Positions 9,322 through 16,075 of a stretch of DNA of 32,574 nt are shown here, piece by piece. Each line of letters begins with the position of its first letter. The first letter of the stretch is position 1. A program made the translations under genes and the position numbers. The notes below the pieces were generated by a model. That model saw only the letters and a program-made list of their open reading frames with translations, was not told the origin of the DNA and ran no database searches. The stretch lies in the NCBI GenBank assembly GCA_903862465.1, contig CAIOYH010000013.1:1-32574 (forward strand). The letters are read 5' to 3'. The stretch comes from an uncultured bacterium. GTDB taxonomy: Bacteria; Bacteroidota; Bacteroidia; Bacteroidales; CAIWKO01.

Positions 9322-9354
9322 TTGTTTTTACAATAGTTAGTTATCGTAATTTTG
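9322..9354 (+). promoter_or_regulatory. Probable promoter of the acyltransferase gene
   Basis: TTG (9322-9324), 22 nt spacer, then TAATTTTG (9347-9354), close to the Bacteroidota -33/-7 pattern; the ATG follows 18 nt later at 9373. It lies in the 147-nt divergent spacer shared with lepA. Confidence 0.55.
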
Positions 9355-9372
9355 CCGCAATAAAAATAAATT

Positions 9373-9918
9373 ATGGGGTTCATATCAAAATCAATTTTAA
9401 AGGTTGCAGGCTGGAAAGCTTTATATACGGTGAAAGAGCCAACAGACAATTTTATTATTATTGTTGCGCCACACACGAGTTCGTGGGATTTTGTGCTTGG
9501 GCGACTTACCATGTCGGCGCTTAATCTTCACGGAAAGTTTCTGATTAAAAAGGAATGGTTTCGATTTCCCTTTGGCACCCTCTTGAAATGGTTTGGCGGC
9601 GTTCCTGTGGACAGAAGCAAAGGCAGCAATTCTATAAAACCCATCGTGGAACTTTTTAACAGCTCGCATAATTTTTGTTTGGTTATTACGCCTGAAGGAA
9701 CTCGCAAATATACCAAGAATTGGAAAAGAGGTTATTATTTCATTGCCAATGCAGCAAAAGTTCCCATCGTGTTGAGCTATATTGATTATAAAGAAAAGGT
9801 ATGCTGCATTTCGGATGTGTTGCACACCTCGGGAAACTACGAAGAAGATTTTAAGATTATCGAAGATTTCTATCGCGGCAGGACCGCGCGGCATCCCGAA
9901 CGCTATAATCTTTCTTAG
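9373..9918 (+). CDS. PlsC-like 1-acylglycerol-3-phosphate acyltransferase family protein
   Basis: A 181-residue lysophospholipid acyltransferase-type protein. The catalytic HX4D motif is H34-TSSW-D39 in APHTSSWDF, the family block GVPVDRS is at 76-82, and the substrate-binding PEGTR motif is at 107-111, followed by the usual KRGYYFIANAAKVPIV segment. Such enzymes move an acyl chain onto a glycerophospholipid or related acceptor at the inner membrane face. At 181 residues it is shorter than classic PlsC (about 240) and resembles the compact Bacteroidota versions; the acceptor cannot be told. It is the only plus-strand gene between rsmG and the 21-bp array. Its stop lies 9 nt from that of the convergent BNR-type gene. 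Confidence 0.87.
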   Translation: MGFISKSILKVAGWKALYTVKEPTDNFIIIVAPHTSSWDFVLGRLTMSALNLHGKFLIKKEWFRFPFGTLLKWFGGVPVDRSKGSNSIKPIVELFNSSHNFCLVITPEGTRKYTKNWKRGYYFIANAAKVPIVLSYIDYKEKVCCISDVLHTSGNYEEDFKIIEDFYRGRTARHPERYNLS

Positions 9919-9927
9919 ACCAAAACA

Positions 9928-11340
9928 CTATCGCGTAACCACTATCCTTTTGGCGACACTGCCATCATTGTTACGCAATTTCAAGATATATTCGCCTTGC
10001 GGAAGTTTTCGAACATCCAAGCTTAGGTTGCTGCTTGCTTCTTTTGTCATCAGAAGCTTTCCCTTCATGTCAAATAAAGTGAGGTTTGTTTTGCCTGATA
10101 TGCCTGAGATTTTTAGATAATCATTGCTTGGGTTGGGGACTATCGTTACTCTTTCAAGTGCTGCCGTTTGATGGATTGAAGTCAAGATATCCGCATTGGT
10201 GATGATATAGAAATTATCGTCCGTGCCCACAAAGGCAGTGGCTTTGGTTCCCGAAAACGTTCTGCCCACCACGGCTTGCTGACCCGTGAAGCTTCCATCG
10301 GAATTATACAATGCCCATTTCACCGTAGCGCTGTCGGTGACCGACATAGGACCCACCTGCCACACCATTAACACTTTTCCCGAATTGTTTTCGATTGCCG
10401 TTGGATACAGCTCATCCATTTCGTTCAGCGGGGTGGCAACATGGAGCGAAAACGCGTTGACGCCCGAATCAGAAACAGCCCAATACACATGATTGCTGCT
10501 CATAAATGCACACACTTGTCGGTCTCTTTTGGCAGGTTCCATCTCAGGACCTACCATCGGACAATAGTCAATAAACCAATTATCGGTGTTCACACGGATG
10601 GCGGTGAAATTGTTGACCGCAGGATTTCCCTTCAACACATAAAAATCGCGGATGTTGCCCACTGCCGACCTGAACACAAGATACACATTGCCATCAGCGC
10701 CAAAACGTGCGCGTGTCATACACATGGTGCACGCCAAGCCGCTATGATTGTTGATAAGCACATTGGTATCCGCAGAAAAAGTTACGCCATTGTTGACGGA
10801 GCGCGCCGTATGTAACCACGTGGCTTGTGGCACGGCTGACTGCACAGGCACATTCGTATGCCAAAACACGCACACATGATTGTTGCCATCGGCTGCCATA
10901 GTAACTCCATCCACGCCATAGGTAGCCGAAATGGTCTTCATCGTTTCGAAAGAAATCCCCCCATTGGTGCTGCGCGAATAACGAGCATAGACGTAGGCAC
11001 CCGAAACCCAATGATCCATCCACACCACATGAACCACACCATCAATGCCAACCGAAAGTTTGGGTCCGCGCTCGCCCATATTATATTCCACCGTGCCCGA
11101 CGAATTCACTTTCACAGGGATGGAAAAACTGCTACCATTGTTGGTGGAATGCATATAGTAAGCATTTTGATTTAGGCAATACACCACATGGACAACGCCA
11201 TTGATATCTTTCACCACATCGGGAACCAAACTTCCCGAGGGCGCTTGGATGATATTGACCAAACTCTTTGCATTATTTATTTGAGCTTTCGTTTGAATGA
11301 TTAGTAGTGCGAATAATAGTGTAAAGAGTTTTGTTTTCAT
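9928..11340 (-). CDS. Exported BNR/Asp-box (sialidase-like fold) protein with T9SS type A sorting domain
   Basis: A 470-residue protein with a signal peptide (MKTKLFTLLFALLIIQTKAQ). Its body carries several Asp-box-like turns: STNNGSSF, STNGGISF and SVNNGVTF, typical of six-bladed beta-propellers of the sialidase/BNR type. The C-terminal 75 or so residues form a T9SS type A sorting domain: VTIVPNPSNDYLKI, then LTLFDMKGKLL, and finally GEYILKLRNNDG plus a basic end. It should therefore cross the outer membrane through the T9SS and be secreted or anchored on the surface. Sialidase catalytic residues (Arg triad, Tyr/Glu pair) could not be confirmed, so enzymatic activity is open. It lies 17 nt after the permease gene. 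Confidence 0.85.
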   Translation of the reverse strand: MKTKLFTLLFALLIIQTKAQINNAKSLVNIIQAPSGSLVPDVVKDINGVVHVVYCLNQNAYYMHSTNNGSSFSIPVKVNSSGTVEYNMGERGPKLSVGIDGVVHVVWMDHWVSGAYVYARYSRSTNGGISFETMKTISATYGVDGVTMAADGNNHVCVFWHTNVPVQSAVPQATWLHTARSVNNGVTFSADTNVLINNHSGLACTMCMTRARFGADGNVYLVFRSAVGNIRDFYVLKGNPAVNNFTAIRVNTDNWFIDYCPMVGPEMEPAKRDRQVCAFMSSNHVYWAVSDSGVNAFSLHVATPLNEMDELYPTAIENNSGKVLMVWQVGPMSVTDSATVKWALYNSDGSFTGQQAVVGRTFSGTKATAFVGTDDNFYIITNADILTSIHQTAALERVTIVPNPSNDYLKISGISGKTNLTLFDMKGKLLMTKEASSNLSLDVRKLPQGEYILKLRNNDGSVAKRIVVTR

Positions 11341-11357
11341 ATCATATCATTTAATTA

Positions 11358-12587
11358 TTAATCCAACCTCGATTCTATATGTTTCTTCGAAATATATTTC
11401 ACAGGATACCACGCCGCCACAAACCCAATAAACCCTACCACGCCCAACACATACACAAAATCCATCACCAACATTCGCACAGGATAGGCTTCTATAACAA
11501 AGGTGGAACCCGAATTCATCTTCACCAAGCCAAACCTCTGCTGCACCCAACACACCAAAAACCCCAACACCAAACCCGCCACCGCGCCCAAGAGCGTTAT
11601 CATCATCCCTTCCGTAAAGAAAATATTGCGGATATGAAACCTATTGGCGCCCAAACTCTTCAAAATCGCTATGTCTTTCTTCTTATCCAAAATCAACATA
11701 CTCAACGAGCCGATGACGTTGAAAATCGCTATCAGCAAAATAAACGACAGTATCATAAACACCGCCAACTTCTCCGATTTCATAATCTTATACATGGTCT
11801 CCTCTTGCTCATAGCGATTCTTAATCACAAAGCCATCGCCCAGGATGGCTTGCAGTTGTCCCCGTGCCGCTTCAATTTGCGTGGGCTGTTTCGCTTTGAT
11901 TTCCAATGCCGTCAGTTGGTCTTGATATTCCAACAAATCGCGCCCGAAACGCAGCGGCACTATCACATATTTCTGATCATACTCCTGCTGAATGGAAAAC
12001 ACCCCCGAAGGCTGAATCAACCTATTGTTGAACGCCTCCATCGGATTTATCTGCGTCCCCTTGAACCTCCGTGGCACAAAAACCGACAGCGGATTCTCCA
12101 CATCCTGCAACGACAGCGCCAAATAATACGCCACCCCCTGACCCACGATAGCAAAATTCTGCTCCCCTTGTTCCAGTTGGCTCGTGCCGTCCACTATCAT
12201 CGAATCTATCTGACTCGTTTGATGAAAATCTTTGCTCACGGCTTTGATACTCGCTATATATTGCTTGTCGCGATATTTCAGCAGCGCATTTTCCTCTATC
12301 ACCCGCGTCACACTGCCCACCGTGCTCAGCCCATAGACTTTGTCCCACGCTATGGTCTTCTCCGAAAACGTCTTTCCCTGCTTCGACTCCACCAACAAAT
12401 CGGGGTTAAACGAATTGAACATACTCACCACCAATCCCTCAAACCCGTTGAAAACCGACAACACTATGATCAACGCCGCCGTCCCTATGGTGATACCCAC
12501 CACCGAAATAATCGAAATGATATTGATGATGTTGTGCGATTTCTTCGCAAACAGATACCGCTTGGCTATATAGAGGGATAGTTTCAA
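11358..12587 (-). CDS. LolC/LolE-like (FtsX/MacB-type) ABC transporter permease
   Basis: A 409-residue permease with the layout of lipoprotein-releasing LolC/E proteins. It has one N-terminal membrane segment (about 21-46, IINIISIISVVGITIGTAALIIVLSVFNGFE in part), a large periplasmic domain (about 47-265) and three C-terminal segments (about 275-300, 323-345, 373-395). The coupling-helix block KKKDIAILKSLGA, typical of FtsX-domain permeases, follows the second segment. Family members extract lipoproteins from the inner membrane for the LolA route together with a LolD ATPase; no ATPase gene is adjacent. The start is separated from the rbfA stop by one base, so rbfA and this gene are probably translated from one mRNA. 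Confidence 0.9.
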   Translation of the reverse strand: MKLSLYIAKRYLFAKKSHNIINIISIISVVGITIGTAALIIVLSVFNGFEGLVVSMFNSFNPDLLVESKQGKTFSEKTIAWDKVYGLSTVGSVTRVIEENALLKYRDKQYIASIKAVSKDFHQTSQIDSMIVDGTSQLEQGEQNFAIVGQGVAYYLALSLQDVENPLSVFVPRRFKGTQINPMEAFNNRLIQPSGVFSIQQEYDQKYVIVPLRFGRDLLEYQDQLTALEIKAKQPTQIEAARGQLQAILGDGFVIKNRYEQEETMYKIMKSEKLAVFMILSFILLIAIFNVIGSLSMLILDKKKDIAILKSLGANRFHIRNIFFTEGMMITLLGAVAGLVLGFLVCWVQQRFGLVKMNSGSTFVIEAYPVRMLVMDFVYVLGVVGFIGFVAAWYPVKYISKKHIESRLD

Positions 12588-12588
12588 C

Positions 12589-12927
12589 TTATTGCTTCAG
12601 CAAATCGTCAATATGTTCGATATAATCCAGCGAATCGTCCAAAATAAAATCCAGGCTTGGGATAGCCCGCAACTGATTTTTGAGTCTATTGCCCAACTCG
12701 CGTCGGATGTCTTTTTGATTATCGTTCATCGTATGTATCAGCGCTGCTTTTTCGGCTATGCCAAACAGGCTCACATACACCCGCGCCGTCGAAAGGTCCT
12801 TAGCCACCTTCACTGCCGTTACCGTTATCAGTGCATTTTTGGCTATTTTCTTTGCCTGCAACTGAAATATTTCCGCCAGCTCTTTCTGAACCAAGCGCGA
12901 AACTTTATTAAGTCGAATGTTATCCAT
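12589..12927 (-). CDS. rbfA: 30S ribosome-binding factor RbfA
   Basis: RbfA binds the 30S subunit near helix 1 of 16S rRNA and is needed for late maturation, especially at low temperature. The protein has the compact KH-like sequence pattern: RLNKVSRLVQKELAEIFQLQ, then ITVTAVKVAKDLSTARVYVSLFG, and a C-terminal FILDDSLDYIEHIDDLL. The ATG at 12927 (112 residues, MDNIRLNKVS) is preferred over an in-frame GTG at 12933, because the GTG falls inside the predicted -7 element. It begins a probable three-gene transcript with the LolC/E-like permease and the BNR-type protein. Confidence 0.94.
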   Translation of the reverse strand: MDNIRLNKVSRLVQKELAEIFQLQAKKIAKNALITVTAVKVAKDLSTARVYVSLFGIAEKAALIHTMNDNQKDIRRELGNRLKNQLRAIPSLDFILDDSLDYIEHIDDLLKQ

Positions 12928-12932
12928 AAGCA

Positions 12933-12940
12933 CAAAGGTA
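12933..12940 (-). promoter_or_regulatory. Probable -7 promoter element of rbfA
   Basis: TACCTTTG on the minus strand, ending 5 nt before the ATG at 12927 and matching TAnnTTTG. Same arrangement as lepA, implying a very short or absent leader. Confidence 0.5.
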
Positions 12941-13023
12941 CATTATTTTCCAAAACTATCGCCGCTTTGCGAATATTTTTATTAAAGATAGATCGCATGC
13001 CGAAAATCACAAGGAGAAAAAAA

Positions 13024-13073
13024 TACAAAATACCAAGCTTCAAAACCCAAATACCAAAAGCCAAATAGCAAAG
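13024..13073. repeat. Dispersed CCAAATACCAA-type spacer repeat
   Basis: Low-complexity words of the CCAAGCT / CCAAATACCAA type. The 17-mer CAAAACCCAAATACCAA at 13041-13057 occurs again, exactly, at 30954-30970, and an inverted relative lies at 31165-31198. Confidence 0.65.
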
Positions 13074-13083
13074 CTGCACGAAA

Positions 13084-13461
13084 GGTGAAAAGTCATTTAT
13101 GGGAGGGGAAAAGTCATCTACGCGAGGGGAAAAGTCATCCACGGGAGGTTTTTCGATTTCTACGATAGGTTTTTTGATTTTTACGCTAGGGGAAAAGTCA
13201 TCCATGGGAGGGGAAAAGTCATCCACGGGAGGGGAAAATCCATCCACGGGAGGTGCGACGTCATCTGAAGGAGATGCGACGTTATCTATAGGAGGGGAAA
13301 ATCCATATATGGGAGATAAATCGTTATCTACGGTAGGTAAAAAGTCATCTATGGGAGATAAATCGTCATCCACGGGAGGGGAAAAGTCATCCACGGGAGG
13401 GGAAAATCCATCTACGGGAGGGGAAAATCCATCCACGGGAGGGGAAAATCCATTTATTTTT
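13084..13461. repeat. Eighteen-copy, indel-free 21-bp tandem repeat array
   Basis: Hand alignment gives 18 consecutive units of exactly 21 bp (378 bp) with no insertion or deletion. The last unit degenerates after its fourteenth base. The commonest unit is GGGGAAAAGTCAT followed by CCACGGGA. Variation is by blocks: the middle reads AAAAGTC, AAAATCC, CGACGTC, AAATCGTC or a T-rich version. Position 1 (G) and position 13 (T) are kept in all units, position 21 (A) in all but the last. Because 21 is divisible by 3, one frame on each strand is stop-free: heptads like GGEKSST on plus and PPVDDFS on minus. No start context or domain supports a gene. It sits between divergent rbfA and the 319-residue protein gene. 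Confidence 0.93.
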
Positions 13462-13541
13462 GATGGAAGATGATTTTAATGCTTTGCATATAGCTTAATA
13501 TCAGACATTTAAAATTTAATTTCATTTTTATAAAAAAAAAC

Positions 13542-13573
13542 TTGATTTATGTGTATGGGATTATGTAATTTTG
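13542..13573 (+). promoter_or_regulatory. Probable promoter of the 319-residue protein gene
   Basis: TTG (13542-13544), 21-nt spacer and TAATTTTG (13566-13573), a good match to the Bacteroidota -33/-7 pattern. Predicted leader about 65 nt before the ATG at 13645. It lies about 80 bp after the end of the 21-bp array. Confidence 0.6.
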
Positions 13574-13644
13574 CATTGCGTTAGTTCGCTTTAGGGCGAA
13601 TAAATTTGCGTAAAAAAAGTATTTACAATTAAAATTTAAAAGAT

Positions 13645-14604
13645 ATGAAAGATTCTAATGAAAATGTTTTGACGATGGTGAACCGGATATTGTTATTGTG
13701 TTTTAATAATATGACTATCGTGGATGGTGTTGTTAAGTTTAAGGCGAAGTATGTTACGTTGAAAGCGATGCGGGATGCTGCGAATGTGATTGCGCAGTTG
13801 TTGTATGCTACGACGCACGGCGTTACGCTGAATAAGGGTAAGAAGAAGGAGACGGCGGCTGTGAATTCGTTTGTTATTGTTCAGGTTTTGAAGTCGTATG
13901 CTCATGAGACGGGGGATTTGGATTTGGAGGAGTTGATGGCAAAGAGTATATCTTATATAAGAGGGATACGGGATGCGGAGTTTTGGGATTTTGGGAAGAT
14001 GGTGTATGATAAGGCATGGGCACTGAGGGAGACGTTGCCGGATTATGGTATTGAGGAGCTTCAGATTACGGGAATGTTGGCGGATATGGATGCTTATGAA
14101 TTGTTGGAGCAGCAGCCGAAGTTGACGGGTTTGGAGTTGGAGCAACAAAGGGCTAATTTGGATGTGAAGGTGAAGGATATGCGGAGTTTTTTGTCGAATG
14201 AGATGGATCCGTTGGCGGTGGTTTTTATGAATACGCAGCCTGATTTTTATGCGATTTATAAGAAAGCACGGAAGATTCCGAAGACGAGCAGGCATAAGTT
14301 GACGGCGGATGAGTTGGAGAATACGACAGGGGCGATTGATATGACGGTTTTGGCGAAGGATACGATGGAGCCTGTGATTGGGGCGTTGTGTGGGATTGCT
14401 TCGATTGAGTTTAGCGATACGACTGATGAAACGGGGGGCAGTTATGTGGATTGTTTGTTGCCTAGTGCGTATATTTTGACGGTTAGTTGTCCCGGATATA
14501 TTACAGCGACTAACACGGTTGAGTTGGCAGCGGGTGAGTATAAGGTTTTGGAGATTCAGTTGGAGAAGGATTTGAGCGGGGAGGATGTGCCGCCGGTTAG
14601 TTAG
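13645..14604 (+). CDS. Hypothetical protein with C-terminal carboxypeptidase-regulatory-like beta-sandwich
   Basis: Not recognised as a named family. The 319 residues split into a mainly helical, charged region (about 1-225) without signal peptide or membrane segment, and a C-terminal beta-rich segment (about 232-312). In that segment AIDMTVLAKDTMEPVIGA, then GSYVDCLLPSAYILTVSCPGY and VELAAGEYKVLEIQL, follow the carboxypeptidase-regulatory (CarboxypepD_reg-like) pattern common in Bacteroidota. Codon use is unlike the neighbours: TTG for Leu, AAG for Lys and G-ending codons dominate, so the coding strand is rich in G and T. That could mean recent transfer or unusual strand bias. The frame is closed by TAG inside GTTAGTTAGTTAATAG, so a readthrough would end at once. 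Confidence 0.75.
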   Translation: MKDSNENVLTMVNRILLLCFNNMTIVDGVVKFKAKYVTLKAMRDAANVIAQLLYATTHGVTLNKGKKKETAAVNSFVIVQVLKSYAHETGDLDLEELMAKSISYIRGIRDAEFWDFGKMVYDKAWALRETLPDYGIEELQITGMLADMDAYELLEQQPKLTGLELEQQRANLDVKVKDMRSFLSNEMDPLAVVFMNTQPDFYAIYKKARKIPKTSRHKLTADELENTTGAIDMTVLAKDTMEPVIGALCGIASIEFSDTTDETGGSYVDCLLPSAYILTVSCPGYITATNTVELAAGEYKVLEIQLEKDLSGEDVPPVS

Positions 14605-14659
14605 TTAATAGTGAATAGATAATAGTGAATAGTTGGGAATGAAAATTGAAAAATGAAAA
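14605..14659. repeat. Degenerate GTGAATAG spacer repeat
   Basis: The spacer after the 319-residue gene opens with reiterated TAATAGTGAATAG and AATGAAAA words (ATAGTGAATAGATAATAGTG). No coding or RNA feature is visible here. Confidence 0.5.
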
Positions 14660-14757
14660 AACCCCAACCCCTTGAAAAGGGGCTATAACAGGGCGGGATG
14701 TGATTAAGAACCCCAACCCCTTGAAAAAAGGGGCTATAACAGGGAGGGATGTAATTG
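14660..14757. repeat. Tandem duplication of a 49-bp hairpin-bearing unit
   Basis: Two adjacent copies of about 49 bp (14660-14708 and 14709-14757) that differ by a small indel and a few substitutions. Each begins AACCCCAACCCCTTGAAAA and contains the hairpin CCCCTT/AAGGGG followed by GGCTATAACAGGG. Neither copy encodes anything. Confidence 0.85.
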
Positions 14758-14794
14758 GAACGCTGATGACGCAGATTTGTGTGATTAAATATGA

Positions 14795-14863
14795 TTTTAG
14801 GCTAGAGCCTAAAAGGATATTAAAGACTAAGGCATAGCCTTAGGCGCACGGGGTTTTGAACCC
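14795..14863. repeat. Cluster of three consecutive short palindromes
   Basis: Three perfect stem-loops in 69 bp: TTTTAGGC-TAGA-GCCTAAAA (14795-14814), CTAAGGC-ATA-GCCTTAG (14827-14843) and GGGTT-TTG-AACCC (14851-14863). All have tiny loops of 3-4 nt. They end 19 bp before the FISUMP lipoprotein gene, so they could influence its transcript. They resemble REP-like interspersed palindromes more than a terminator, since no T tract follows. Confidence 0.8.
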
Positions 14864-14882
14864 ATGTTAAAAACCAAAAAAA

Positions 14883-15659
14883 ATGAAACTGAATAGTATG
14901 AAGAAGACCAACAAAAAGTTTATTCCCATTTTACTCATCATAGGATTGGTGATAGTTTTTACTTATAGTTGTAAGAAAAAAGATAACACAGAAAAAGACC
15001 CTGACCCTACACCAATTACCGTTACAGATATTGATGGGAATGTATATAGCACTGTTACTCTTGGCACACAAGTGTGGATGAAGGAAAATCTAAAAGTTAT
15101 CCATTATAGAAATGGTGATGCAATTCCAAACCTTACAGATACAACAGCATGGTCCATTATAACAACGGGGGCATATTGTGATTTTAGGAATATACCTAGT
15201 AATAGCATTATTAATGGCAAACTGTACAACTGGTTTGCCGTTTCTGATAGCCGAAACATAGCACCATTAGGATGGCATGTTCCTACAGAAACTGAATGGA
15301 TGGTTTTGCAAAACTATCTTATTGGTAACGGATATAATTATGATGGAACAACCACAGGTAATAAAATAGCAAAATCAATGGCTTCTAAAACTGGTTGGCA
15401 TATTGACTATACATCAGGCACTGTTGGAACCGATACGTTAAGCAATAATAGTTCGGGGTTTAGTGGTTTTCCTGCTTGCTATCGTTTCTCGAATGGTCAT
15501 TTTGAAGGCGATATTTTATCCGGTACTTGTTGGTGGACCAATTCTAATTTCAATTCTTTGGAAGCTTATTATTATGGATTGAATTATAACTTTGAATATT
15601 TATTTAACTATTCAATTTCCAATAATTGTGGATTTTCAGTGCGTTGTATTAAAGATTAA
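14883..15659 (+). CDS. Surface lipoprotein with FISUMP domain
   Basis: A 258-residue predicted lipoprotein. A basic N-terminus and hydrophobic stretch (about 13-29) end in the lipobox-like FTYSC (Cys30) followed by KKKDNTEKDPDPTP, a flexible charged linker. The rest (about 45-258) is a FISUMP (Fibrobacter succinogenes major paralogous) domain, recognisable by VTDIDGNVYSTVTLGTQVWMKENLKV, then GKLYNWFAV, GWHVPTETEWMVL and the closing GFSVRCIKD. Function is unknown; the fold is related to C-type-lectin/formylglycine-enzyme-like domains and is common on Bacteroidota surfaces. An internal ATG at 14898 is an equally good start and leaves the lipobox intact. The gene stands alone between repeat-filled spacers. 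Confidence 0.88.
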   Translation: MKLNSMKKTNKKFIPILLIIGLVIVFTYSCKKKDNTEKDPDPTPITVTDIDGNVYSTVTLGTQVWMKENLKVIHYRNGDAIPNLTDTTAWSIITTGAYCDFRNIPSNSIINGKLYNWFAVSDSRNIAPLGWHVPTETEWMVLQNYLIGNGYNYDGTTTGNKIAKSMASKTGWHIDYTSGTVGTDTLSNNSSGFSGFPACYRFSNGHFEGDILSGTCWWTNSNFNSLEAYYYGLNYNFEYLFNYSISNNCGFSVRCIKD

Positions 15660-15722
15660 AATATCTAAGTAGAGTGTAGAAATTGTTTAAAAACCAAACA
15701 TGAAATACACAATAAATGTATA

Positions 15723-15863
15723 AGAATACCTCCCAATGATGCGTGGGATGGCACCTACCAAAGCAAAGATTGCGAAACAGGCAACTACGTGTGGTGGGCA
15801 GAAATCACCTTCAAAAACGGCAAAAAAGAAATCCGTAAGGGAAATGTGAGCTTGGTGAGGTAG
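15723..15863 (+). pseudogene. Remnant C-terminus of a T9SS type B (gliding-motility-associated, CHU_C-like) protein
   Basis: One frame of about 46 codons reads IPPNDAWDGTYQSKDCETG, then NYVWWAEITFKNGKKEIRK, and ends GNVSLVR at a TAG (15861-15863). This is the characteristic end of the T9SS type B sorting domain: WDGTY, a G-x-YVW strand, a K-NGK turn and a final G-x-V-x-L-x-R. No ATG in frame and no preceding domain exist; upstream sequence lacks coding character. The rest of the gene, normally hundreds of residues, is therefore missing. It is best read as the stub left after deletion or recombination of a large secreted-protein gene. Confidence 0.75.
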
Positions 15864-15881
15864 GAATGAAAAGCCCGCTCC

Positions 15882-15909
15882 GTAGGGGCAGAAAATTTTC
15901 TGCCCCTAC
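15882..15909. repeat. Perfect 28-bp palindrome
   Basis: GTAGGGGCAGAAAA (15882-15895) is followed directly by its exact reverse complement (15896-15909) with no spacer. It sits 18 bp after the stop of the T9SS type B remnant. There is no T tract, so it looks more like a mobile REP/MITE-type palindrome than a terminator. Confidence 0.85.
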
Positions 15910-15954
15910 CTGCAAACTGAATGGTTATATGGTTTTATTGTTCTATTGTTTTTT

Positions 15955-16012
15955 TTCTTAGTGTAACTTAGTGTTCTTCGTGTCTCCGTGGTTTTTTTCT
16001 AAATCCTAAATC
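15955..16012. repeat. Dispersed 58-bp repeat, copy 1
   Basis: Shares an exact 19-mer (TTCTTAGTGTAACTTAGTG) and 50 of 58 positions with 18076-18133. Internally it is a degenerate 10-bp tandem repeat (CTTAGTGTAA, CTTAGTGTTC, TTCGTGTCTC, CGTGGTTTTT). Confidence 0.8.
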
Positions 16013-16053
16013 AAAAATAAATCCAATTACACATCAAATCATAGAATTTTTTG

Positions 16054-16061
16054 TAATTTTG
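16054..16061 (+). promoter_or_regulatory. Probable -7 promoter element of the toxin-antitoxin operon
   Basis: TAATTTTG, matching TAnnTTTG, 14 nt before the antitoxin ATG at 16076. No TTG -33 box at standard spacing, as often in autoregulated operons; no operator palindrome was identified. Confidence 0.5.
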
Positions 16062-16075
16062 TAAAAAATAAAATT

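Larger units (their letters stand above)
15660..16075. other. Gene-poor spacer: broken gene tail, palindrome and dispersed repeats
   Basis: This 416-base stretch contains no intact gene. It holds the tail of a lost T9SS cargo gene (15723-15863), a 28-bp palindrome (15882-15909), AT-rich word repeats, a 58-bp dispersed repeat (15955-16012) and the toxin-antitoxin promoter (16054-16061). Confidence 0.75.

Noticed and set aside
11379-12581. 400-codon plus-strand frame opposite the LolC/E-like permease gene
   Set aside because: His/Arg/Gln-rich composition without domains; the minus strand encodes a clear permease.
12843-13436. Long minus-strand open frame (197 codons) across the 21-bp array, with PPVDDFS heptads
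   Set aside because: Openness follows from a 21-bp period divisible by 3. It overlaps rbfA in another frame, and the part outside the array has no domain character.
13084-13461. Possible CRISPR array
   Set aside because: Unit is 21 bp with no separate repeat and spacer, no conserved 28-37 bp repeat, and no cas genes in the window.
13099-13473. Plus-strand open frame (124 codons) with GGEKSST heptads
   Set aside because: Same reason: both strands of the array are open at once, which is not a sign of coding. No promoter or start context and no signal peptide.
13693-14295. 200-codon minus-strand frame opposite the 319-residue gene
   Set aside because: Leu/Arg/His-rich translation typical of an antisense shadow of a G+T-rich gene, with no start signals.
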